From Amborella trichopoda (taxonomy: Eukaryota; Streptophyta; Magnoliopsida; Amborellales; Amborellaceae), in assembly GCF_000471905.2 (NCBI RefSeq), contig NW_006500347.1, forward strand, positions 2,777,177 to 2,841,176: a stretch of DNA of 64,000 nt. Reading direction: 5' to 3'. Below are positions 1 to 11,400 of the stretch, in pieces. The notes under the pieces are model-generated. The model saw only the letters and a list, made by a program, of their open reading frames with translations, ran no database searches and had not been told where the DNA came from. How positions within the stretch are numbered: the first letter of the stretch is position 1; each line of letters begins with the position of its first letter. A program made the translations under genes and the position numbers.

Positions 1-164
1 TCGGGTACAGTCCCCCAAACTTCACCTTTACCATTTGGACCAAGAAACACCTTTATAGCTTGAGCCCATAGGACGTAATTGGACCCATTTAATTTCATAG
101 AAGTAGTTGAAATTTGAATTATATCGTTGACGCTGGAAATTCCTGGCTTACTTTCACCACCCAT
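1..164 (-). mobile_element. Copia gag, N-terminal fragment
   Basis: Read on the minus strand, an open frame starts with ATG at 164 and stays open to the left edge (54 codons). It contains KLNGSNYVLWAQAIKVFLG, the typical start of the Ty1/copia gag (UBN2-like) domain: a K-L-N-G-x-N-Y-x-x-W block followed by a hydrophobic helix. The LTR and primer-binding site lie in the expected order at higher coordinates (662-1256). The rest of the element lies outside the window, so its integrity cannot be judged. It is probably in an upstream intron of the HSP70-16-like gene, or just 5' of it. Confidence 0.85.
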
Positions 165-661
165 GAGGGTAAGACACACACAAAAAAAAGGGAAAATACA
201 CAATATTATAACAGGTCGAATATTCTTGGAAGCCCTAGACACTATTGAATCTTATAAACCTAAAAGGCCACACAAACAGCCGGTAACATGGTAAAAGATA
301 ACACAAACAGCAGGTTATAGGGAGAAATACGTATCATTCAGATGTAGACAAACATAAATCTCCTCACTAGAACTCTTGCACGAGCTTCTACCGACTTTCT
401 ACATCATCAGCCACACGCTTTGACATAGTTCAGCTGCTGTTCACCTTGTTTTTGCATAGCTAAGGGACGAAACATCTGCCACATGAACATTCACAGCAAA
501 TGCATCCAACCATATTGGTTATGTGCGCAAAAGGGAAGAAAGCCTTGGTGCCCCTCTGTGAGATCAGCACAAGCAGAATTAGAGTTTTCTCCTTTTTTGT
601 TTTTTTTTCCTCTAAAAATAAGAAGAAAATTAGGAATATAGTTTAGTTTGAAGGATCTGAT

Positions 662-672
662 TGCTCTGATAC
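662..672 (-). other. Primer-binding site of the left-edge Copia element
   Basis: On the minus strand this reads GTATCAGAGCA, a near match to the plant copia primer-binding site TGGTATCAGAGC, which is complementary to the 3' end of initiator tRNA-Met. It directly abuts the inferred LTR end at 673. Confidence 0.7.
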
Positions 673-1256
673 TGTATTACACGTATAGTACCAAAGAGAA
701 GGAAGAGAGAGATGGGAGGAAGAAGTGAGAGAAAAGTAAGAGGGAGTGAGTTGAAGAGAGAAGGTGAGAGAATGGAGAAAGGTGGTTGGATGCAGTCTCT
801 TTAGGGTTAGATAGCCTCCAGTCCCACTCTATCTTGTCTATAATGATAAATTATGTATAAAATATAGTAATCCAGCCTTGAAAGCTGGTCTAGAAGGCCA
901 AGAGCTGCTACCGTGGTTGGGGTCAACCACCATTCTTAGTTTGAAGATGACTTATGAATGTAAGTTCTCATAGTACTTATGTGACTCTTGTTGCTAGTTT
1001 GACCCGGTAGTGGTCATTCAATCAAATACAATTAGGCATTCTCTTTTGTCCTTTAGCTGCTAGCTTGGGTAGTAGTAAGTGAGTAGTTTGGTTGCTAGTT
1101 GGTTCGTCAGATAGACTATAGGGAATGCAAACCCAAAAACATTATTCCATGTGAGTCACCCTTATAAACAAACCTTATGTCCTTAAGTATATAAAAATGA
1201 CAAGAATGCCCTATTGGCCCACAGTAAAGACAACCAAAATAATCTAATATTCAACA
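673..1256 (-). repeat. 5' LTR of the left-edge Copia element
   Basis: On the minus strand the segment begins TGTTGAATATTAG and ends ATACA directly before the primer-binding site, so it has TG...CA ends and is about 584 bp long. It includes a TATA-like AT-rich stretch (about 840-870) and a GA-rich leader-proximal part (about 700-780). The outer boundary rests on the TG dinucleotide only; the partner LTR is not in the window. Confidence 0.6.
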
Positions 1257-1429
1257 TACCTAAATTGGTTAGTATCTATCTACATCTATTGTTTTGATAT
1301 TCATTTTCTTTGCTTACTATTTTGAGAACCATACTGATCTTAGGGTTTTTTTAATTTATTATTTGCATTTTTTTAAAAAATATTTTCCATGTTCTATCTC
1401 CATTTTCAATTCTAGTTTTGAAACTTTGG

Positions 1430-1532
1430 AACAAGTGAAGCTTCCCTCAAGAATTAACATCAGTGAAGCTTCCGTCAAGAATTAAGTGATTTTACTAGTT
1501 TATCTTAAGAATTAAGCTTCCCTCAAGATAAG
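1430..1532. repeat. Short direct repeats, about 19 bp
   Basis: The motif AGCTTCCCTCAAGAATTAA or a close variant occurs three times between 1438 and 1530. The origin is unclear. Confidence 0.6.
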
Positions 1533-1559
1533 GTGAAAAAGATGCCTTCAAACTAGCAA

Positions 1560-3207
1560 AAATGAGAGAGAGAAAGTGTAGTGATGTAGATCATGTTAAA
1601 TACATTAAGAGTGAGGCAAGGCAAGGTCAATGAAAAGTGGAGAATTATTTTTCAAAATTGTTAAATAACAACCGCTTTAGAAACACACATTAGGAGGAAC
1701 CTTTGATATAAATGAGCTTGGAGGTTATAGATACATTCACAACATTAGGATATCTGAAATGAAAGAAGCTTTAAGAAAGATGAAGATAGGAAAGGCTTTA
1801 GTACTAGATGGTATACCAATGGAAGTTTAGGAAGTGCATGGGAGAAAAATTGCCTAGTTGGCAAAGCTATGCAACAAGATTTTGAGAATGAAAAAAATGC
1901 CAGACTAATGGAGAAAAAGTATTGTAGTACTTATTTATAAGAACAAAGAAACAAAGTTGTATGAACTATGGAGGGATCAAACTTATGAGCCTAAGCTGTA
2001 AGAGAGAGAGAGAGTGATTGAGCACCGACTACGACATAAAACGAGTGTATCAGAAGATCAGTTTAGTTTTATGCCATGGATGTCAACCATTGAGGCTATT
2101 TTCCTACTTAGTCAATTGATTGAGAATTTTAAGGAGAAAATACCACCATATGGTCTTTATTGGTTTAGAGAAAGCATGCAATAGGGTACCTAGAGAGTTA
2201 ATTTGTTGGGTATTGAAAAAGAAAAGAGTCTCTAGAGGATATATTGGCATAGTGAGGGATATTACGAGGTAGTATGAACTGGTATGAGGATAACTAGTGG
2301 AGAGACAAGTGAATTTCAGTGATAGTGGGCCTACATCAGGGCTCAACATTGTTTTATTGGGTTGTGGATGAGTTAACCAGGCATCTATGGCATGAGGTAC
2401 CGTGGTGTATGTTAGCGGATGACATAGCTTCGATTGATGAGACCGAGACAATATCAGCACAATGTTAGAACTTTGGAGGGATACTCTAGAATCTAGAGGT
2501 TGTAAAATTAGCCTGACTAAGACAAAATATATAGAATGCAAGTTTGGTAATAATATGAGTAAAAACGAGGAATTAGTTAAGATTGATGGCCAAGAAGTAC
2601 GAAAAGGAGGTTATTTCCGACATCTTGGGTCGACAATCCATGAGAATAGAGAGATTGAGGAATCCGTGCTGCATAGAATTAGAGGTGGGTGGATGAAGTA
2701 GAGATGTGCTTCTGGAATCTTCTGTGATTGTCGCATACTAATGAAATTGAAGGGGAAGATTTTTATGATGGCTATAAGATCGGTCATGCTTTATGGGACA
2801 ACTGTTTAATGGTCTAGAATCAACATATCCATAGAATGAGTGTAGCTGAGATGTAGATGTTGAGATGAGTGAGTGTCTAAGACAAGAAAGGATAGAATTT
2901 GGAATGAACACATCCAAGGGAACTTAGGGGTTTCTCGAATAGACGAAAAGATGAGGGAAAGTAGAATTAGGTGGTCTAGCCATGTGCAATGTTGGCCTAT
3001 AACAACACCGATTAAGAGGGGTAATTTGGTACAGTGGAAGGTGCTAAAATGGCAATGACAAGGCCCAAAAGGACATCAATGGAAGTAGCGACAAGAGATA
3101 TGATGACTTATGGTCTAACCAAATGTATGACCCTTGATAGAGCGAAATGGTGGAACAAGATTGTTGCAGCCAACCCCAAATAGTTGGGGTAAGGCTCAGA
3201 TGATGAT
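1560..3207 (+). mobile_element. RTE-type LINE relic (reverse transcriptase, stop-riddled)
   Basis: All three plus frames contain pieces of a plant RTE-clade non-LTR reverse transcriptase: an opening KMKIGKA-like block near 1780, a DELTRH-like block near 2370, MLELWRDTLESRGCKISLTK at 2462, an H-R-I-R-G-G-W-M-K block near 2675, and GNLGVSRIDEKMRESRIRW near 2918. The copy ends with the diagnostic CAACCCCAAATAGTTGGGGT hairpin followed by GATGATGATG (3172-3207), the usual RTE 3' end. Frameshifts and stops are frequent, so the copy is dead. A (GA)n run interrupts it near 2002. Downstream, 3208-3570 shows nothing recognisable. Confidence 0.88.
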
Positions 3208-3574
3208 GAAATTTATTCTATTTTTAGCTATGTGTTTGTCTCTCACTCATATCCCTTAATAAAAACGAATGCTCAATTTACTTTTTTTTTGCTATTAAAT
3301 TTTTGGCTACAGTTCCTCCTATTTTCTATGACCCCAATTTCGGGTCTATAGTGAACTTGCTTTTGAGAATGGATTTTTTTCAATTTTATGTAGGAATGAC
3401 ACACCAGTTGGTTTCCCAATGGAAGAAATGTGCATGCTGATAATGAAAGTGAAACAGTCAATCGTTTAATGAATCTCCTCTTGTATCTTTCTGTGAGTAG
3501 ATCAAAACCTTAATATCAATATGGAAAATAACCTCACATATTAAGTCATTAGTTTTTTTTTTTTTTTTTTTTCT

Positions 3575-3705
3575 TTCAGGGCCACAATTTTGGCCTATGG
3601 GCCTGGCCGCTTCGACCCGAGGTCTTGGCCACCTGGCCAACGGCCATGGGTCGGGCCTGGGCCAGGCCCATGCCTGGCAACAATCCATGCCAGGACCGCA
3701 TGATT
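3575..3705. repeat. GGCC-rich miniature-element type sequence (type F)
   Basis: A GC-rich island dense in GGCCTGGGCC and GGCCAACGGCC palindromic motifs, preceded by a T tract. Similar islands occur at 26364-26486, 35300-35430 and 55930-56240. Long open frames on both strands here are by-products of the composition. Confidence 0.5.
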
Positions 3706-4503
3706 TCCATTTTCATATTACAAGCATTAACATTTCTTTCTACATGACTTCTAACGTACCTATTATGACTGTGTTTTTGTATATGCGTATCACGAGGGGT
3801 TCTTTTTCAGAATTATTACATTCTTCGACATTTACTTGCTTAAGCTTCTTCTTCTTGTCTTGTCATCACCATTGATCAGTCTGCTAGGGAAAAGGGCACT
3901 TGAGAAGTAAAATGTTCCCTGATTCTTGACAATCTTTCATGATCAATTTTAGTTTTTATTAATTCCTATTTATGTTACAATCAAACAAGGTGTTGCATGC
4001 CCATAGATCTTTTACTGAGGAAATTCATTAAAAAGATGATCAAACTTCTTAATCTCTTTTAGTGTTTTGATTTTCATTATATGTTATCATTTCTATTTCA
4101 TTTTTTTCTCCATTTGTACATTTAGATTTTTCAGTAATGTATTATTTGAATTATTTATACACAGGCGTGCACACACGTGACACAACCAATCTTTTATGTT
4201 CCCAAAAAATAAAATATCATGTTTTAATGATTACATTTATACTTCTTCTTAATGTTTTTTTTGATAAACGTTAACTTATATACCTTTTCTTAATGTTACT
4301 AATCCATTTTCATAATTACAATACATTTTCATAATTACAAAAACAGATATTGTTATGGAGGCAGTTCATAAAAATTTGTCAATGAATACATATTAACTGT
4401 TCTTCACAAACTATGTGAGATGCCTGATGTAATTAGGATGCGGTATCATTATGTGCATAATAGAAAGTACATTAGTTTTCTTGTTGTTTTCTTTATTCTA
4501 GAG
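3706..4503. other. AT-rich non-coding stretch
   Basis: No exon, RNA gene or repeat boundary could be supported. I looked for the chaperone exon expected before 5429 and did not find it. Confidence 0.5.
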
Positions 4504-4652
4504 CTCTCTCTCTCTCTCTCTCTNNNNNNNNNNNNNNNNNNNNNNNNNNNNNNNNNNNTTAGTTAGTACGTAATAACGTTAAAGTAAAGTTAACGTTAAC
4601 GTTTACGTTTTTACGTTTTCGTTTTCGTTTTCGTTTTACTTTACTTACGTAC

Positions 4653-4707
<55 letters not shown>
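4504..4707. repeat. (CT)n microsatellite with gap and anomalous ACGT-rich string
   Basis: Order: (CT)n 4504-4523, 35 Ns 4524-4558, an ACGT/TTTCG-rich string 4559-4653, then (CT)n 4654-4707. The string between Ns and CT tract is built of short permuted motifs (GTTAACGTTAACGTTTACG, TTTTCG repeated) and is unlike its surroundings. See the finding on probable assembly artefacts. Confidence 0.85.
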
Positions 4708-4709
<2 letters not shown>

Positions 4710-4844
4710 GTTAACAAATTTAGGCAGTATGAAAAATTTTAAGAGAAAAGAAAGATTATCTTCACATTCTAAGGCTGGCAAAGTGAGTGGGAAGTAATTA
4801 TATGTTTAAATGATCAATATAAATTTGACACATATGAAGCAGGT

Positions 4845-5126
4845 GCTTAATACTTGTATATGATTTTGCCAGGGGATATTCATTGGTAGTTATTATTATT
4901 ATTATTATTGATGGCTGTGATAAGGGTTATTTGCAGATGCAACTTCTTCTTCCATTTGTGGGTCTATATGCGACCTAGCTTCGTATGCTTAATTCTTGTA
5001 TATGATTGTTCCAGGGGATATTCATTGGTAGTTTTTTTGTATATTATTATTTTTATTGATAGCTGTGATAAGGGTGATTTGCAGATGCAACTTCCTGTTC
5101 CATATGTGGGCCTATCTGCGACCTAA
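4845..5126. repeat. Tandem duplication, 2 x about 141 bp
   Basis: Unit 1 (4845-4986) and unit 2 (4987-5126) share GGGGATATTCATTGGTAG, an ATT-rich stretch, GCTGTGATAAGGGT and TGCAGATGCAACTTC in the same order. Short open frames here come from the duplication and have no family match. Confidence 0.8.
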
Positions 5127-5428
5127 TCTAGGATAGGATCTAAAGAGTTGCTTTGCAAGAATACAAAAAACAACAACCACTATTGGATGGTAGCCTGCAT
5201 ATTTTGTCCTCCATCATTGCATGAATTACATCTATATCATTTATATGTGATCTAATATTATACATGAGAAGTTTTTCGGATACTTACATGGTGTTTACCA
5301 TTTATTCGGACATGTCTGTAGATATTTCATGCTTTTATCTTCCCTCTGGGCTGAGCAAACAATTTTATATTTCGTATTTTTATTTGCTTCTGGGATGACT
5401 CTAATCCATGATCCATTCTACTTACCAG

Positions 5429-8400
5429 ATTGGGCCTTTCCAAGCCTCTTCCGACAAGTCAAAAGTTAAAGTTAGACTACGCCTAAATCTTCATGGGATT
5501 GTTACAGTAGAATCAGCATATGTAAGCATTGATTTTTTGTTTTGTTTTGTTTTGTTTTGTTTGTTAGTTTTTCATGTTTGTGCTATCATTCTGTTAGTAA
5601 CGTGCTTCACAAACAGTTGGACTATTATTCCCATGTCTAGCTATAATGAATACTTTCTAATTGACCCTAATATCTTTCCTTCAGTTGATAGAAGATGACA
5701 TAGATGCTACAGATGCTCGGGGTACAGCTCCTCTGAGCACAGATGATCATGAGGCACATTTTCCATCTAGAGTTTCCTCTGATTCTGTACCAAATGGTGG
5801 CGAAAAGGCTTCTGACTATGCACCTGTTTCCACTGAGAGCGCTGCAGAAGTCCAGCATTCCAACGTATGCTTCTGTACTAAGTACCTTGATTCTGTTTTA
5901 CATGGATTTAGCAGTCTACCGTGTTGGACAACAAGGACGCGGGTTGGAACTCACTAGTTTCCTGAGCCTGAGGTCCAACATACTGGCCAAGTCCACCAGA
6001 GACTTGGCCTAGTCCAAACTTAAAACATATTAGCTATTGGGAATGGGCCAAACTGGGCTGGTTCCCATATGGTTTAGTTCCAGGCTCGGCAGTGAAGTCC
6101 GAGTGAGTGTGCTCGCCCGAGTTTCCCAATGCTGGTAATGTATTGTTTCTCTTTTTCCTTGAAAACTGTGTCTTATGATATTGTTTAATCAAAAAGAGCC
6201 TGATGGCACTCTCCGGAGTCTCATAATTATCAGAAGAAGCCTATCTGCTGCCTGCCCAGCTGCTTTGGGCAGGGAGGTGGGCTTGCTCTTCACCTAGGGC
6301 TTTGTGAGCAGGTTTCATCCTAAGGCACCTATTTCTGATTACTCCATCAGAACCAATTACAAAAATGTCATGAACTTAAAATTATCATAAATAATAGCAC
6401 ACCTAACAGGTGTAGGCAGTTTCTTAAGCAAGTCCCTGATATCTCCAATGGCTTCCTTACTGAATAACCTAGGCAGCTCCAAGCAAGATGACTCCCGAAA
6501 TACTCTGTTCTCATATTTTTTACCAAAATGTGTGATGCATTTGTTGATTGTGTGAGCTAGGGCTCGTAAGTTGGACTACGTTGATGGTCTATATTTCTCT
6601 GTATAGAAGAATAGTAGAATTTTGTCATTTTACTGTTCAACTTGAAAATTTCTTCTTTTAAGCTAATCCTTCGATATAAAGATGGACCATTGAGTCCATG
6701 CATGTGAATATCATCTTTTCTGAGAAATCTCAGTATCTGAAGATGTGAACAGCATAAAATTTGTCCCATGGATTACCACACATGGTCTACGTGATATTAT
6801 TTATGGAGCTTATCATTCATTCCCCTGCCTAGTTTGACAGCTTTAGCTATTTATTGTTATCTGCATTATAATAGACTTCAGTTAGATGACTTTTTATTTT
6901 TTGATGAAATTGACAGTATATTGTTTTAGAGTGTACAACATACACTTTTCTGCTGTAAATACAAGAACGAAGAATGCACAAACTTTTACATGTGTCATAG
7001 AAGATACAGAGAAAAGAGAAAGAGAAAGAGAAGAAGAAAAGAGAAGAGAGCAATATGAGAAGCATGAGAGGAAAGAGAGACATGAGGTTCAATCCACCCT
7101 CACACACCTCTCAGCCTTATATTTTTATTGAAATTTATATGTGGACAAAACTACCCATACAAATATGATTAGTATACTTAAGTCCAAAACTTAAATAAAA
7201 GGATTTTAACACTAACCCTCAAGCTTGAGCATAAATATCGCCAACGCCCAGCTTGGAACAAACTGTTTGGAACATATAATGACCAAGGCCTTTGGTAAAA
7301 ATGTTTGCCAGTTGATCCCTAGATTTCACATATGGAGTAGGCACCTGCTTATTAGCAACTTTCTCTCGGATTAAATGATAATCTACTTCAATATCCTTGG
7401 TCCTTACATGAAACACTGGATTATTGGCCATATATGTGGCAACTTTGTAATCGGAATACATCATAATAGGTTCAGCAACTAAAAATCCCATCTCCTACAT
7501 TAGTGTTTTCAGCCACATCAATTCACCTGTAGTGTGCGCCATTGCTCTATATTCAGCCTCGAAACTAAATCTAGCCACAACATTTGGTTTCTTACTTTCC
7601 ATGTTATCAAGTTTCCACCAATGAATGTACAATAACTTGTGGTAGACCTCATGTCATATGGCATCTGAGTAACCTCAATGGCCAAATGATTATTCGGCTT
7701 GTAAATCAGCCCTCAACCTGGGGCTCCCTTCAGATGCCTTAAAATTCTATGAACAACATACCAGTGAAGAATCCTTGGAACATGCAGAAATCGACTCACA
7801 ACACTTACTACAAAAGCAATATCAGACCTGGTGATGGTCAGATAAATCAGCCTGCCAACCAATCTTTTGTACCTTTTGGTTCCTAAAACAACTCCCCCTG
7901 ATCAGCCAATAATTTCATAGTTGAATCAATAGGAGTATCCAAGGGTCTAGCACCCAACCTTCCAGTTTCTTTCAATAAATCTGACATATATTTTTTTTGA
8001 GACAAACTAATGCTATACTTTGATCTGGCTAAAATTCCTATAAAAACCTTAGCTGGCCCAAATCTTTAGTTTGAACATATTGATTTAGATCTCTCTCTTC
8101 AAATGACTAATTCTTTCTTGATCATTGCCAGTAACAACAATATCGTCAATATAGACAACTAAAACAATTATTCTAGAATTTTGTTTCCAAATAAACACTG
8201 AATGATCTACATGACAATGTTGTCAGGTTCGCTTCGGAGTCTACTTCGGTTTGGCCTAAAAAATGAAGCAATTCTTTTCTTCGGTTAATTCCGGGGAAGA
8301 CTTCGGGTTTTTTTATAATTTTAAAATATATATTTTTATAATTTTATAAAAAAAAATTAAAAAATAAAAATATTTAATAATAAATAAATTTGTTACAAAC

Positions 8401-11400
8401 AGAAAATATCAAAATATAATATGGACTAACATTGAAATGAGAACAACATGTAGTAACTTAATGTCAATTGGCCTATTGGGAAAATGTCATCGAAATAATC
8501 AAGCCATCATTAATATATCGTCTGAGTCCCAACTCATACCCTTCTAAACTTCATTATGTCCGTACAAAGAGTCAAAGAACAACTGTGCCATCATTGAAAT
8601 TGCCCATATATGTACAAGCCGATCCCTATCATCATGACCAAAGCTTTTACCTTTTCAGTTGACATGTGTCAACATTATGTCTCTTTTACTGAAGCACACA
8701 AGATTTCGGTGTAAAATGCTAAATTTCAGGGTCATGAAATTTAATTCTTCGCTTCTCTTCGGTTGAGTGCGTAAAACCGAAGGCTTCGGCCGTTTCAGCC
8801 GAAGCGAACTGAAATTAACAACATTGCTTCATGATTGTGCTGAAATGCACATGCTATAACAATTTTGCTGAAGTGGAGACTGTTTCAGGCCATAAATGGC
8901 TTTCTTCAACTTACACACTTTATCTGACTCCTCCTTAGCAATAAACCCAGGTGGTTGCTCCATGTACAACTATTCTTGTAAATCACCATGGAGGAAAGGA
9001 TTTTTGACATCAAGTTGCCACAATGTCCAGCCCTTGCTGGCGGCCACAAATATAGCGACTCAAACTGAATTAAGTTAAGCAATAAGAGAAACTGTTTCAT
9101 TGTAGTCAATGCCAAATATTTGTGTGTATCCCTTGGCTATCAATCTAGCCTTTAATCTTTCTGCAGTGCCATCAAGTTGATATCTTATTGCATAAACCCA
9201 TTGACACCCAACAATCCTTTTTCCAGCCGGTAACTTGGTGAGTTCCCATGTATCATTTGAATGAAGATCATCCATCTCCTCTTCCATTGCTCTCTTCCAC
9301 CCAGTGTGAGAAAGTGCTTCTTGGCAGGACTTAGGAAGAAAAATATGAAAGCACTAGCCCAAAATTTTGATATGATGGAGACAAATTTGTAAGGTAACAA
9401 AATGTGCAATTGGGTGTTGAATACAAGACCAGATACCTTTACGGATGCTAATAGGTACATCATCATCACAAGAAGGAAGTGGATCAACAGACAAAGATGA
9501 CGATTGAGAGGCCAGCTGAGTTGATGGGGGATGTCCAACCTGCATTTTTCTTCTGGTGGAATCTTTATGGGCTGCTCTTGAGAAACATCATGATGTATAG
9601 GTGCACTAGATTCACTGCAGTCAGGTAATTAGGGTGAGGAAGTATGAACAGGAATAGGAAGAGGAATAATAGAAGGCGAGGACTTTGACACTTCTCCAGA
9701 AGTAGGATAAAAATTATTTGTATCAACCACACGATTATCTTCTGAAAAGTATTGGAGTATTTTCAAAAAAGGGTAATGTCAATACAAACAAATTTCTTTT
9801 GTAAACCAAGATGATAACAACGTTAATCTAGAAGCGTGAATACCCGAGAAAGATACACTTGACAGCCCGCAGATCTAGCTTATCATGACCAGCACTTAAC
9901 ATATGAACAAAGCAAATACACCCAAATACTCGAGGAGGAACAACGAACAGTGGAGCATCAGGAAAGAGAACTGAGTGAGGTGTTTTTCCATTTTAAATTG
10001 AAGAAGGCGTACAATTAATTAAATAGCATGCGCTCAGTAAGGCATCTCCCAATAAACCTTTGTAACATGCATATTAATAAGCAGAAAACAAGCTACCTCA
10101 AGTGAGTGTTCAGTTTTTCTTTCAGCAACCCCATTCTGTTAAGGACTATGTGCACAAGAAGTTTGCTGTCTGAATTTCAGTCACTCACACAGCCTAATAC
10201 ACTGTAAAAATAACTTATAAAGGTGAGGTACTTATCATTCAGATCTGGTCACATTCTCACACTTCAACAAATTTTGGAAACACCATGTTAAACACATCTG
10301 ATACCATGTCAAAGAAAAATACTTGAGGTTCAACCCATCCTCATGCACATGTCAGCCCTATATTTCATTAAAATTTATGATATCGACAAAACTGGTCATA
10401 CAAATATAATTTGGACAATTAGGTCCAAAACTTAGATAAAGGAGTTTAACAACATGAAACAAAGTCCGTAACTTGGATGGTGGTTTCTGTAGGGTTTATA
10501 ACAAATTTCTGCTCCAAGGAGCCTGCCTCTGCTGGTCTCCAAACATGCGTAATTTCTACTTAAAAAGTGCCTAGAGAGGTGAAAAATCTGGTAAAAGTGG
10601 GCTCAAGTCTCCACAGGGGCTGGCAGGCTCTGATAGCTCCAGCAGATGACGTTTAGAGAGTCCCCTGTCCCCCTCTACAATGAGGGCTGGCCTCTGTTGG
10701 AATCTTTACAGCTTCAGGCCTTGTAGCAAGGCATGTGCTTCCACGACTGTGCCGATGGGACCCTAAAAAGATAATGTTTAGTGAGCTGAAGAATTCCTAA
10801 AAAGCTCCTCAATGCCTACTTCCTGGTTCCCAAATGAGCAACAACCAAAATTTGGCTTGATGGTCCTAACCTCAGGGGCGCCCAAGATTAGATCTTGATA
10901 TAGTCATTGGCCGCAAGTGGGTAAGGTCTTGGTGCATAAGAAGTTGGCCAACTTGATAAACTCATTCTGAATCTTGACCCACAAGATGACCTGCTGAGAA
11001 TGTGTTATTCAATCCTCCCAACAAGATCCTCCTTTTGACGATCTTACGATTTTGCTCCAGTCAAATTGACCATATTGTCCCCTTTAAGAAAGCACGCCAA
11101 GGTAAGGAGGCCTGAGGCAGGTTGTGGTGGTGAGAGAAAGGTGTCAAATGGACTATTTTAGGAAGCACCCAAACCCACTGAAATTTCTGCAAAACAGAGT
11201 ACCAAATATGACGCTCAAGTAGGCAGTTTATAAACAGGTGATCAATCATGTCTTCCACCTGTTTACATATGAAGCAATGATTGGGAGATGAAGACCTCTT
11301 CGTTGTAATTGATCCCCTATGAGGCCTTTTTCAATAGCACCAGCTAGTTGAAGCCTTTGGGACTTTGGGCAGTGGATGGCACTGGTTTGAACCAGTGTTT

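Larger units (their letters stand above)
6993..10451 (-). mobile_element. Copia LTR retrotransposon, complete ends, internally deleted
   Basis: Both LTRs begin TGTTAAA and end ...ACA on the minus strand. The element is flanked by an exact 5-bp target duplication ACATG (6988-6992 and 10452-10456). In minus order it has: 5' LTR, primer-binding site (10295-10306), an integrase end with QNGVAERKTEHSLEVACFLL near 10090-10150, an RVFGCICFVHML linker block near 9900, reverse transcriptase NDTWELTKLPAGKRIVGCQW (9075-9287), a Y-I-D-D block near 8150, RNase H (7219-7491, with NIFTKGL), and polypurine tract 7212-7225. Gag, protease and most of integrase are missing between about 10210 and 10294, and stops are frequent. 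It lies antisense in the large HSP70-16 intron. LTR divergence suggests an old insertion. Confidence 0.92.

Noticed and set aside
3345..3470. Possible earlier HSP70-16 exon (NDTPVGFPMEEMC after an AG)
   Set aside because: It does not align with the conserved beta-sandwich segment expected before IGPFQ and lacks a convincing donor.
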